Of a DNA stretch of 64,000 nucleotides, positions 29,046-37,900 are shown in pieces. Each line of letters begins with the position of its first letter. Positions within the stretch are counted from its first letter, which is position 1. Source of the stretch: CAZSHG01 sp964459995 (GTDB lineage: Bacteria; UBP14; UBA6098). Below the pieces are notes generated by a model that worked only from the letters and a program-made list of their open reading frames with translations, was not told the origin of the DNA and searched no databases. Both the position numbers and the translations under genes were made by a program. The DNA lies in the NCBI GenBank assembly GCA_964459995.1, contig CAYWOR010000004.1:124001-188000 (forward strand). The letters are read 5' to 3'.

Positions 29046-30203
29046 TTAAAGAAACTTTTCAAAAGGGTCGGTGAACTTCTTATATTCGCGCATTGCGTAT
29101 CTATCTGTCATTCCGGCAATGTAATCCGCGATAACAATTTTCTCTTTTCCGGTTTGCAGTCGTTTTCTGCTTCCCTCCGGAAGTTGCCGTGGGTCTTCGA
29201 GATAATAATCGAAAAGCCCCTCGATTATCATTTTCGCCTTTGTGCTCATCCGAAGGACTTTATAATGACGATATAGATTCTCGAAAAGGTATTTTCCGAG
29301 CAACTCGTTCCATTCTGAGATATTTGAGGAATGATTGATGAGTTTATTCTGAAGTAAACGCACTTCATCAGGGTTATTCGGGGCAAACTCGGCGAGTAAT
29401 TTGTCGGATGCTTCGATGGCATCGGTAACCTCGATGTTGATCAATCTTCTAACGGCTTCTTTTCGAAGAAGCTCGTCGCCGATACCTGTGTATTCTTCTC
29501 TGACATCCGAAATCAACTTGCCCCAAAGCGGAAGCAGTTTTTCGGCTTCGTCAAAATCAATAAGACCGGAGTAGATGCCATCGTCGAGATCGTGGCACAT
29601 ATATGCGATTTCGTCGGCAATGCAGACTGTTTGGCCTTCTAACGAAGGCCATCGCCCAGGAAATTCGTCATTTTCGGGTGCGGAATCATATCTTGTAACG
29701 TGTTTCTGAATCCCTTCGCGTGTTTCGAAGGTAAGGTTTATGCCTTCGAAGGCAGGATAGCGGATTTCAAGGCAATCGACCACCCGAAGGCTTTGGCGGT
29801 TGTGCTCAAAACCTCCGGTGTCTCTCATGAGGTCGTCGAGAACCTCTTCACCAGTGTGGCCGAAAGGTGTGTGTCCAAGATCGTGTGCAAGGCTTATCGC
29901 TTCGGTAAGGTCGGTGTTAAGTCCGAGCGCGAAGGCAATCGCGCGTGCGATTGTTGCGGTTTCGAGGGTATGAGTAAGCCTTGTGCGGAAATGATCCCCC
30001 TCGTTATTGACAAAAACCTGTGTTTTGTAGGTTAGTCGGCGGAATGATGTGGAATGAATTATGCGCTCTCGGTCACGCTCGAAGGGCGGGCGGTAGCTGT
30101 GCGCCGGTTCGAGATGAACTCTCCCCTTACTCGCACAGTTCCTCAAGGCGTAGGGTTTGAGGACATATTGCTCGTATTCATTGTGCCGTTCGATGTTGTC
30201 CAA
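29046..30203 (-). CDS. dgt: Deoxyguanosinetriphosphate triphosphohydrolase-like protein
   Basis: 385 residues, normal for the shorter bacterial dGTPase class. It hydrolyses dGTP (or dNTPs) to the nucleoside and tripolyphosphate, lowering nucleotide pools. The HD-domain residues are visible: RLTHTLETATIAR, then SLAHDLGHTPFGHTGEEVL (HD pair), with ERDRERIIHSTSFRRL at the N-terminus. The C-terminal part has the family's EIAYMCHDLDDGI motif. The ATG at 30203 lies two bases after the stop of the PorV-like gene, so the two are an operon. Confidence 0.92.
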   Translation of the reverse strand: MDNIERHNEYEQYVLKPYALRNCASKGRVHLEPAHSYRPPFERDRERIIHSTSFRRLTYKTQVFVNNEGDHFRTRLTHTLETATIARAIAFALGLNTDLTEAISLAHDLGHTPFGHTGEEVLDDLMRDTGGFEHNRQSLRVVDCLEIRYPAFEGINLTFETREGIQKHVTRYDSAPENDEFPGRWPSLEGQTVCIADEIAYMCHDLDDGIYSGLIDFDEAEKLLPLWGKLISDVREEYTGIGDELLRKEAVRRLINIEVTDAIEASDKLLAEFAPNNPDEVRLLQNKLINHSSNISEWNELLGKYLFENLYRHYKVLRMSTKAKMIIEGLFDYYLEDPRQLPEGSRKRLQTGKEKIVIADYIAGMTDRYAMREYKKFTDPFEKFL

Positions 30204-30205
30204 TC

Positions 30206-31030
30206 TTACCTTTCGTATTCGAGACCAACCATCATCGAGCCGCCAAGCTCAGGATGGGAAATATAACACCAAGATAGCTCAAAATCGCTGTATATCACTC
30301 CGAGTCCCAAATGATAGATATTCGGGCGGAAATTCACTCCCCCTTTTATCGAAACCAAATCGGCAATAATAGTCTCTTGGCCGAAGCGCATCGTCGGCTT
30401 TTCGTCCCCTTCGAAATAATAATCCGCGTGGAGATTCACCCAGCCAGTCGGGCAATATTTCACACCGATTGCACTTCTCGTGGGTATTGTGTTACCGTCG
30501 ATTTCCGAAGCCGTAAAATTATCGAGCCAAAACCCCACAGATACAGCCTTCCCGGCGGGATATACCGCACCAAACCCAAGAATAAAGGTGCTCGCACTCC
30601 AATTTTCTGTCTTGGCCATTCCCAAATTTGCCCTTAGACCGGTGTCGATTTTCCAGATACGTCTCGCGTAGGCCATCCCAATAAGATTCTCGGTGTAGAA
30701 CGAGGACTTGCCAGTAAAGGAGCCAGCCACAGCGGCGCTACCCCATTCACCGGAGAAAACGCCCGACACATTACCGGTCGAAAGCTCATCAAGCTCCCAT
30801 TCTTGGCGCCAGCCAACCGAAGCCCCCCATTTTTCAATAGAGAGAATTCCAGCTGGATTCCCCCAAAAAGATTTCGCGCCCGAACCTACAGCCGAAGACG
30901 ACACACCAGCGCTAGCGCTCCAATCGACAGGGCCGTCGAAAACCGCCATCGCAGTTATCGAAACCAGAAAGAGCGCCGCCAATGAGGCTTGCACGAAAAT
31001 GGATTTCTTAATTTCGATATTGATCTTCAC
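30206..31030 (-). CDS. PorV/PorQ-like outer-membrane barrel protein
   Basis: 274 residues, GTG start with GTAGG just upstream. Signal peptide ending ITAMA, then SAVGSGAKSFWGNPAGIL, which matches the conserved A-x-x-x-W-x-N-P-A-G-(L/I) start of PorV/PorQ and FadL-like barrels. The remainder alternates hydrophobic and polar residues and ends in an aromatic-rich strand (GGSMMVGLEYER). PorV shuttles type IX substrates to the surface sugar-transfer complex in Bacteroidota. If the homology holds, this gene links the many sorting-domain proteins here to an export machine. It is upstream of dgt with a 2-bp gap. Confidence 0.5.
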   Translation of the reverse strand: MKINIEIKKSIFVQASLAALFLVSITAMAVFDGPVDWSASAGVSSSAVGSGAKSFWGNPAGILSIEKWGASVGWRQEWELDELSTGNVSGVFSGEWGSAAVAGSFTGKSSFYTENLIGMAYARRIWKIDTGLRANLGMAKTENWSASTFILGFGAVYPAGKAVSVGFWLDNFTASEIDGNTIPTRSAIGVKYCPTGWVNLHADYYFEGDEKPTMRFGQETIIADLVSIKGGVNFRPNIYHLGLGVIYSDFELSWCYISHPELGGSMMVGLEYER

Positions 31031-31061
31031 CTACGCCGTCCGAAAAACATCTCGAATTGAT

Positions 31062-31089
31062 AATATATGGTATGAACCCGATTATTCAA
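31062..31089 (-). promoter_or_regulatory. Promoter of the PorV-like/dgt operon
   Basis: Minus strand: -35 TTGAAT (31089-31084), 16-bp spacer, -10 TATATT (31067-31062), about 31 bp before the GTG start. Confidence 0.6.
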
Positions 31090-31225
31090 GGATTTTCTAA
31101 AATCGAAGTGGTCTTCAAATTTGCATAGCGGCTAATGGACAATCGCGCCAAGCTGGAAATATAAGCCTCTGCGAATCGTTCAAAATAACTTGTTTTTTTT
31201 CTTATTCGAGTTATTTTAAATCATC

Positions 31226-32116
31226 ATGGTAGATGTAATCAAATCGAAAATGTTGCTGGCAAAGCTGGAATCCCTCTGCAAACAGATCGCGCAAGGGAAA
31301 TATGAAAGCTCCGATGTTCGCGAGTTGTTTTCGATAACTTCCGAAAGCAAGCTTCCGAAAGAGCTTTCTCTTCTGGCAGAGGCTTTTGGGATGATGATGG
31401 TCAAGGTCGAAGCGCGCGAATACCATCTCGAATCTGTTATCTCGGAGCTTGAGGAGACAAGAAAACGCCTTGAAATATATTCGCTCGACCTCGAAAGGCT
31501 CGTCTCAGAACGGACTGAAGAACTGAGTCTCGCGAACACCGAGCTTACCCGTTTGGCAAATCTTGACGGCTTAACTCGAATCTCGAACAGGCGGCTTTTC
31601 GATAGATATATCGAGAACGAGTGGCGAAAGTCAAAAGCTGACGGGACAACACTTACCCTAACTATGTCCGATGTAGATTTTTTCAAGCCTTTTAACGACC
31701 ATTTCGGGCATCTTCACGGGGACGATTGCCTTCAGACAATAGCAGAGACTATACGAGAGGTATATTCCCAATCGAGACACCTTGTTGCGAGATATGGCGG
31801 CGAAGAATTCGCAATCGTCCTTCCGGACACCTCGATCGAGGAAGCATTAGAGCTTGCGGAGACTGCCAGAAATGCTATCGAGGGGCTTCAAATTGAACAT
31901 CCGAAAAGCAATTGTTCGTGTTTTGTAACAGTGAGTTCCGGAATTGCGGCGTTACCTTCGGAAGATGCCAGTGGGACAAAAACTTTAATTAGCCGTGCGG
32001 ACAGAGCATTGTATTTCGCAAAGGGCGATGGAAGGAATCGAACTGTGGTTTTTGGCACTGAATCCATAGTGCCTGAGTTTAAAACTCCCGGAATAGACAG
32101 TTCTCTAACTCAGTAA
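31226..32116 (+). CDS. Diguanylate cyclase (GGDEF)
   Basis: 296 residues that make cyclic di-GMP from two GTP. A helical N-terminal part and coiled coil (LEETRKRLEIYSLDLERLV, about 74-115) lead into the GGDEF domain from LDGLTRISNRRLFDRYI. The active loop is GGEEF (RYGGEEFAIVLP). Mg/GTP residues MSDVDFFKPFNDHFGH are intact, so it should be active. No transmembrane helix or recognisable sensor is seen. The coiled coil suggests dimer-based control. No inhibitory RxxD site is apparent before GGEEF. It converges with the L,D-transpeptidase gene, overlapping by 7 nt. Confidence 0.92.
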   Translation: MVDVIKSKMLLAKLESLCKQIAQGKYESSDVRELFSITSESKLPKELSLLAEAFGMMMVKVEAREYHLESVISELEETRKRLEIYSLDLERLVSERTEELSLANTELTRLANLDGLTRISNRRLFDRYIENEWRKSKADGTTLTLTMSDVDFFKPFNDHFGHLHGDDCLQTIAETIREVYSQSRHLVARYGGEEFAIVLPDTSIEEALELAETARNAIEGLQIEHPKSNCSCFVTVSSGIAALPSEDASGTKTLISRADRALYFAKGDGRNRTVVFGTESIVPEFKTPGIDSSLTQ

Positions 32117-32841
32117 ATGTAAACAGGATCGCCAACCGATAAGATTCTGTATATCGCTTCCAAATCCTCTGATGACAATCTGATACAACCATGCGATTGC
32201 GCCTCGCCGAGACCTTTGCCGTAATGAATGTAATATCCATCGCCGAGACCGAGGCTATATCTGCCCAACGCCCCCGGAACAGAGCGAACAAGTTCTTTTT
32301 CACGGGAGGGCAGTATTCTGTAGGCCTCTTGGCGTTCGTGTTCAGGCATATTGGGGCTGAAAGTAATAAAATCGCTTGGGACGGATTTTCCCTGTTCCTG
32401 CCAATGCCAGCTCGGACGATTCCACACGGGGTTTTCGGTTTTACTAACCACTTTTCGTTCGCCCTTTGGAGTTTCGAAATTCCAGCTTTTTGAGCCGCGG
32501 GCGGTAAAACCCTTCCCCACTCCGCATAGCCCCTCACGGATAATCAAGTTGCCTCTGCGAAGCTGAAAGGTTCGGCTTTCGGTATCGACGACAAGATAGT
32601 ATCCCTCTTGTTGTGAGGCTTCGAGCTGAACTTCGAGACTCTGCACAACAGCGACAGAAGAATCTGCAACAGCGCGAAGAGAATCCGCCATTCCACGGTA
32701 TTTTTGTGCTTCGACATGCAACCTCGCCCAATCTTGGAGAATTCCGCTTCGTTCAGAATTGTGAATCCATAGGAAATAGGACATAACAGCTATATCTAAT
32801 AGGAGTATAGCGATAATCACATTTTTGAATCGGTTTGTCAT
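32110..32841 (-). CDS. L,D-transpeptidase (YkuD family)
   Basis: 243 residues. An N-terminal membrane anchor (VIIAILLLDIAVMSYFLWI) and a short coiled coil precede a YkuD domain. The catalytic signature is HYGKGLGEAQSHGCIRL: His, then the SHGC nucleophile Cys. Such enzymes form 3-3 cross-links in peptidoglycan or attach proteins to it. I place the start at ATG 32841, which makes an ATGA overlap with the epimerase stop; a GTG nine bases earlier (32850) is the alternative. Last gene of the minus-strand run from 39339. Confidence 0.85.
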   Translation of the reverse strand: MTNRFKNVIIAILLLDIAVMSYFLWIHNSERSGILQDWARLHVEAQKYRGMADSLRAVADSSVAVVQSLEVQLEASQQEGYYLVVDTESRTFQLRRGNLIIREGLCGVGKGFTARGSKSWNFETPKGERKVVSKTENPVWNRPSWHWQEQGKSVPSDFITFSPNMPEHERQEAYRILPSREKELVRSVPGALGRYSLGLGDGYYIHYGKGLGEAQSHGCIRLSSEDLEAIYRILSVGDPVYIY

Positions 32842-33818
32842 CGCAACCACCCATTATCCCGATACCATCTTGCGGTTTCCTCTACTCCGCGTTCGAGGCC
32901 ATATTCGGGTTTGAAACCTATTTCATTTTCCAATAATACAGTCTCGCAAATCCATTCTTCCTTGAACATACGAATTCTATCGAAGGAGATAAGCGAGGGA
33001 TTCCCCGAAATTTTAGCGATTGCTTCCGTAACAGCCGCTACAGGCCATGCAAAAAAAGTCGGGATAGTTATCCTAAATGTTCTTACACCGAGAGATTTAC
33101 TTATTTGGCCGGCGAATTCCTCCCATGTATGGATTTCGCCATCTGTGATGAAATATGCAGAACCCGATTCGAATTCTGCAGAAAGAAGCATAACCGATGC
33201 TTTTGCGAGGTCTGTGACATAAACAGCCGAAAGCCTTCTTTCTCGGTTTCCGACAAAGGGGATAAATCCTTGATTAATCATTTTGAAGTATTGATAAATC
33301 CCCGTCTCGCGAGGACCGTAAACCGCCGGAGGACGAAGAATTCCAATTGTGAAGCGGTTTTTGTATTCTAACGCGGCCAATTCGCCCTCGCGCTTGCTTT
33401 CGCCGTAGGGAGTATATGGGCATTCGGCAGTGTTTTCACAAAGAGGCGCGCCGTTTCTCGAACATCCAGCGGCAGAAAGGCTTGAGATAAGAATAAACCG
33501 TTTCATTCTCGAACCATGTTTGTCGCACAGGCTCAGAAGTTTCCTAACGGTGTCGCCATTAACCCGGAAAAAATCTTCTCTGCTATTGGCGCGTGTTATT
33601 CCGGCGACATGGATTACAGCATCGATTTCAGGAAGCACATCGGCGAGTGGCTCTAAATTCTCGGCAGGGGCATCGATAAGCTCTACTTTGTCTGCGGGAA
33701 TCCATCTCAAGCTAGAATTCGTCCTTTTCGTTACAACAACAGAGTGCCCTTCGTCGAGCAATTTCTCCACGATGTGTGATCCGATGAATCCTGTCCCGCC
33801 TGTTACTAAAACCCGCAT
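32838..33818 (-). CDS. NAD-dependent epimerase/dehydratase (extended SDR)
   Basis: 326 residues. N-terminal Rossmann motif VTGGTGFIGSHIVEKL (GxxGxxG), then HVAGITRANSR, LISSLSAAG, and active-site YTPYGESK (Y-x-x-x-K). It resembles the nucleoside-diphosphate-sugar epimerase and 3-beta-HSD branches of the extended SDR family; the substrate cannot be told. It overlaps GNAT-like protein upstream by one base (TAATG) and the L,D-transpeptidase downstream by four, so the three are translationally coupled. Confidence 0.85.
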   Translation of the reverse strand: MRVLVTGGTGFIGSHIVEKLLDEGHSVVVTKRTNSSLRWIPADKVELIDAPAENLEPLADVLPEIDAVIHVAGITRANSREDFFRVNGDTVRKLLSLCDKHGSRMKRFILISSLSAAGCSRNGAPLCENTAECPYTPYGESKREGELAALEYKNRFTIGILRPPAVYGPRETGIYQYFKMINQGFIPFVGNRERRLSAVYVTDLAKASVMLLSAEFESGSAYFITDGEIHTWEEFAGQISKSLGVRTFRITIPTFFAWPVAAVTEAIAKISGNPSLISFDRIRMFKEEWICETVLLENEIGFKPEYGLERGVEETARWYRDNGWLR

Positions 33819-34972
33819 TAGAGCTTATGTTCGTATATTCGGTAGTTTTTATATAATTCCGCACCCATTTTTCGGGCGGTGTTGTTCATAGCGTCGTTGT
33901 CCTCGTCCACCCATGACATTTCAGCCATGTGATAGCCCTTTGCGAGGCCGTTCACATAAGTATTGTAGTAGAAAACGAGGTCGATTCCGCGTCCGTGGTA
34001 GCCGTCAATAACACCCATCGCCATTACGCGGAGGCGGTCGATGCGCTTTTTCGCGAGCAGAAGTTTTACAATTCCGATCGGGAAAAGCCTTCCATGAGCG
34101 GCCTTGAGAGCCATGTTCGCGTCTGGAACTGCGATAGAGAATCCTACTGTTTTGCCTTCGACCTCGGCAAAAAAGGCGAGATCGGGATCGACTATCATCT
34201 TCAAATCCTTGGCGAGGTTGTCGAATTCTTCCACGGTGAGCGGAGTGTAAATATTATTGACCTGTTCATAGCTGTTGAACATCTCACGCGCACGGGCGAC
34301 CTCGTTCGGCCAATCGGACATGTCAATTTTCCGGACTGAAAAGCGATTCCGTTTTTCGAGCTTTCCGACAACGTTAGCGAGCCTATCGGGAACCTCATTG
34401 CCTGTGATTTTCCAAGCATAGAGGTCTTTCCATTTGGAGAAGCCGAACTTCTCGGTAAGAATGGGATAATGCGGCGGATTATAGGCCATCATTATCATCG
34501 GAGGGTCGTCGAAACCCTCGACTAACATGCCTGCTATTCCGTTCTGATTCGGGGACATCGGCCCGATAATTCTTGTGCAACATTGCCTTTGCGCCCAATT
34601 TAAAGCTGTTTCAAAGAGGGCGTTTGCCAAAGGTTGGTCGTTCTCGCATTCGAAATATCCGAAATAGGCGACCCTTTCGCCGTGGATATCCTCCCACATC
34701 TTATCGACAATCGCCGCAATCCTCCCGACTGGGGTTCTTCCGCGTCGAGCGACCCACATCTCGACCTCGGCGTGCTTATAAAATGGATTTCTCTTTCGGT
34801 CAAGCTCTTTGTATTGCTCTGCGCGAAGGGGAGCGACCCAGTTATCGTCGAATTTGTAGATATAGAAAGGAACCTGGACAAAATCGCCCATATCTCCCTT
34901 GCTATAGACCGGTTCTATTGTAATCATATTCGCGAATCTTTTCGCGGCTTTTATCTTGTCTAATTTTGTCAT
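33818..34972 (-). CDS. GNAT-like (YghO-type) acyltransferase-family protein
   Basis: 384 residues, no signal peptide. It has two alpha/beta halves reminiscent of tandem GNAT folds: FVQVPFYIYKFDDNWV ... VGRIAAIVD, then FFAEVEGKTVGFSIAVP. Motifs GPMSPNQNGIAGMLVEGFD and VIDGYHGRGIDLVFYY are characteristic of a widespread family sometimes called YghO-like, found in Bacteroidota and Deltaproteobacteria. Its substrate is unknown. Coupling to an SDR enzyme suggests a lipid or sugar modification pathway (inference). It starts 5 bp after the M36-like protease gene. Confidence 0.6.
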   Translation of the reverse strand: MTKLDKIKAAKRFANMITIEPVYSKGDMGDFVQVPFYIYKFDDNWVAPLRAEQYKELDRKRNPFYKHAEVEMWVARRGRTPVGRIAAIVDKMWEDIHGERVAYFGYFECENDQPLANALFETALNWAQRQCCTRIIGPMSPNQNGIAGMLVEGFDDPPMIMMAYNPPHYPILTEKFGFSKWKDLYAWKITGNEVPDRLANVVGKLEKRNRFSVRKIDMSDWPNEVARAREMFNSYEQVNNIYTPLTVEEFDNLAKDLKMIVDPDLAFFAEVEGKTVGFSIAVPDANMALKAAHGRLFPIGIVKLLLAKKRIDRLRVMAMGVIDGYHGRGIDLVFYYNTYVNGLAKGYHMAEMSWVDEDNDAMNNTARKMGAELYKNYRIYEHKL

Positions 34973-34977
34973 GATAA

Positions 34978-37900
34978 CTACTTCACTAACATGATTTTCT
35001 TTACTATCGAACTCGATTCATGAGTCAACCTCGCATAATACACACCGCTCGGAAGCTCCCGCATCGCGCTGTCTCTGCCGTCGAAAACCGTTGCAAAGCG
35101 CCCCGAAGGGAGTTCGCCTTCGTAAAGTGTTCTTATTTTCCTTCCGTTAATATCGAAAATATCTACCGAAATCGCTCCGCCGGGCGTCGAAAATGACAAT
35201 TTGCACGCCGAATTGAAGGGGTTCGGAACGGCATTGTCGAGGCTTAGTTCGTAAGGTTTCTCGGCTTCATCGACATTTACAGGATTAATTCTACAAACAA
35301 TAGGCACGGTTCTGTTCGGCATCATTGCATCGTTCGAAACAATCTGTAGCCATGCATTGTATTCGCCGACTGCCATGTAGGGCACTTCGATTGTAACAGT
35401 TATATTTTGCGGCGATGAGGGCGTCGCGACTCCCGAAATGGGGCTTTCGGAAACCCACCAGGCATCGGAGAGGACATATAACACAGCGGGAAGCCCCAAA
35501 TCCGGTGCAATATCTTCGGGTATCGGCATCGATGTCATATTGCTGACAATAACTGCGCGAAGTAGCACAGAGGGCGGATCTTCAATAGAGGATTTGGCTA
35601 TTCCCACACCGACGGAATCGAAAGTATTCATCACCCAATGTGGGAATCCGGCAAGATCGAACCCAAATTCGCTATCCGGATTATATCTCAGAATAACCCC
35701 ATCGACAGGGAAACCAAGCTCTCCAGCCGCTACGACATATTCGACTCCGAAAAACTCAGGGCTTCCTGTGGATGGGTCGAGGTCTGTGTCGAAGGCGAAG
35801 GCGACCGCGTATTCATCCCCCGGAACCCCCATTGGGCCATAGGAATCGAGTTTGAGCCAGAAATTTGAGACATCGTGCTGAGCATAAACATCGCGGATGT
35901 CCCTTCGCACGAAAAATTCATCCGGATCGTGTATAATATGCCGCCAGTTGTGAGGTGACGGCGGCACCATGGGCCTTTCGGCGGGCGGAAGCTCGATCGC
36001 TCCCGCTGTCCACATCCTTTTTATGACATCGAGAATATCAGCGGTCTCATCGGTTGGAAGCACCGACGCCGAGCGCGTGTCCGGGCGATAAGTATATTCG
36101 ATGACATCGAATTCGAGCCAACCGTCTCCCAAATTGGAAATCGTGATTGTAGTGTCGAAAAGATCGGGTCCTTGAGTAACCTCGATAAACAGGCTATCCG
36201 GCCAAACCGACAGCCTCGCGTTGAAAGGTGTCGCGAAGACTTCGGCGGTGGGATCACTTTCGCCCTCGGCATAGACCGCCGTTACGCAGTAATAGTAAGT
36301 AATTTCGTTAATGACATCGTGGTCGTAATAGATTGTATCGTCTATCGGCTCGGGATTTATTGGTGTTGGTGAATAATCGCCGGAGCTGAGTGTGCGATAG
36401 ATATTGAAGCCGAGGAATTCGAAGGGGCTTCTGGACAATCCGGGGCCGGCTGGGTCCGGTTTACGCCAATGAACCGGCACAACCGCATTATGTGCGGATT
36501 CCGCGATAAGACGCCCCGGCGGAAGGATAAGCTGTCGCTCGAGGATGCCGAAATCGTCGATGAACCATCCTGATTTATTAAAATCGCTATTCGATTTGAA
36601 TACGAACCTGAACAGAAGCTGACCATATACTGTGCCAAGATATGGCGTCAGATCGAAAATGTGTTTGCGCCAGATTTCCGAACCACCGGTAAAACCCGGT
36701 TCGCGAAGGGCATCGACCCACATACTCGGATAATCGCCAATCGGTGTCAGGACATACCAACGCATTCCGCCGTCGGAACTAACCCACACATTTCCGCCGT
36801 CGTAAAGGGCTTCGGTGTCGAAATAGCTTTTAAATTCGAGGGTCGCGGAACTCCACCCCATAAGATCGATAGCGCCGGTGTTAAGCACATAGTTTGCGTT
36901 TGAAGCATAATCATGCGTAAGACCTGTCGCCCAGCATTTACTACCTGAATAAGCACCGATTCCCAGACTTGGAACACCCCACTCCCAGCCCGCGCTTGCA
37001 GTAAAAATACCGGCATCTTCGAAATCGAACCATACCGCGCGAACAAGCTTAACCAAATGATATCCATCCTCAGGGTGGCGGGTGGAATTCGGCGACGTTG
37101 CGGAATCGAAAACAATTATGTAATATTCGAAGGAATCACCTATCGCCACAGAGGGAGGATTTAGGAAAGCGATGCAGTTGCCGAGGGTATCCGGGAGGAC
37201 TGCGACCGTCTCATCCTCCGCGCCGTTGAGGTTCCATATGACGAATATTTCGCCAAGCCCCATGTTGTCCTTCGCGGTGAAATCGATGCGATAAGGCGCG
37301 GAATTAACCGCTATCGGTGTTATCGGCGAATGAATAATTATCGGTGGAATTGTGTCGGTGCCAACCACAAAGCTGTGATGTAAATCAGGTGCGGAATCCG
37401 GCTCGGTAGCGCAGATGCCCATCGTATCGCAGGCACGGATGTAATAGTTGACTATCGTAGGGGTTCCGGCACCCGGTATAAACCCTTCAAACTCTCTGTC
37501 TATGTCTGTTGGAATCATCGTCACATTATCCCATGCTCCGTCGCCGAAGGAATAGAACAGCCTGATTGTCGATTCTTCCGGCGGAAGTGTGCTTGCGACG
37601 AAACATTTCGCCGAATAAGGGCCGGATAGATTTTCCGTGTCGCTTATCGGTCTGTGGTGAATCGAGATTCTGAATCTTCCAATACCATGCGCACGGAAAG
37701 ATTCGAATATCTCGAAAAAATGGGGCGTGCCGTTTAGAAGGTTGCCGTCATCGTCATCGACGATCAGGACTTCGTCGAGATACGCCTCGAATTCCTCCGG
37801 CGCGCCGTATTTGGCGAAATGAATCAGCGTGTCCGCTATATTTGCACCCAAAGCGAGACGGATTTTCCAGAAAGCCCCTCCAATAATCCTGCCGTCGGCG

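Noticed and set aside
32842..32850. GTG start for the L,D-transpeptidase
   Set aside because: The ATG at 32841 gives the usual ATGA coupling; GTG would only add three residues without a better ribosome site.
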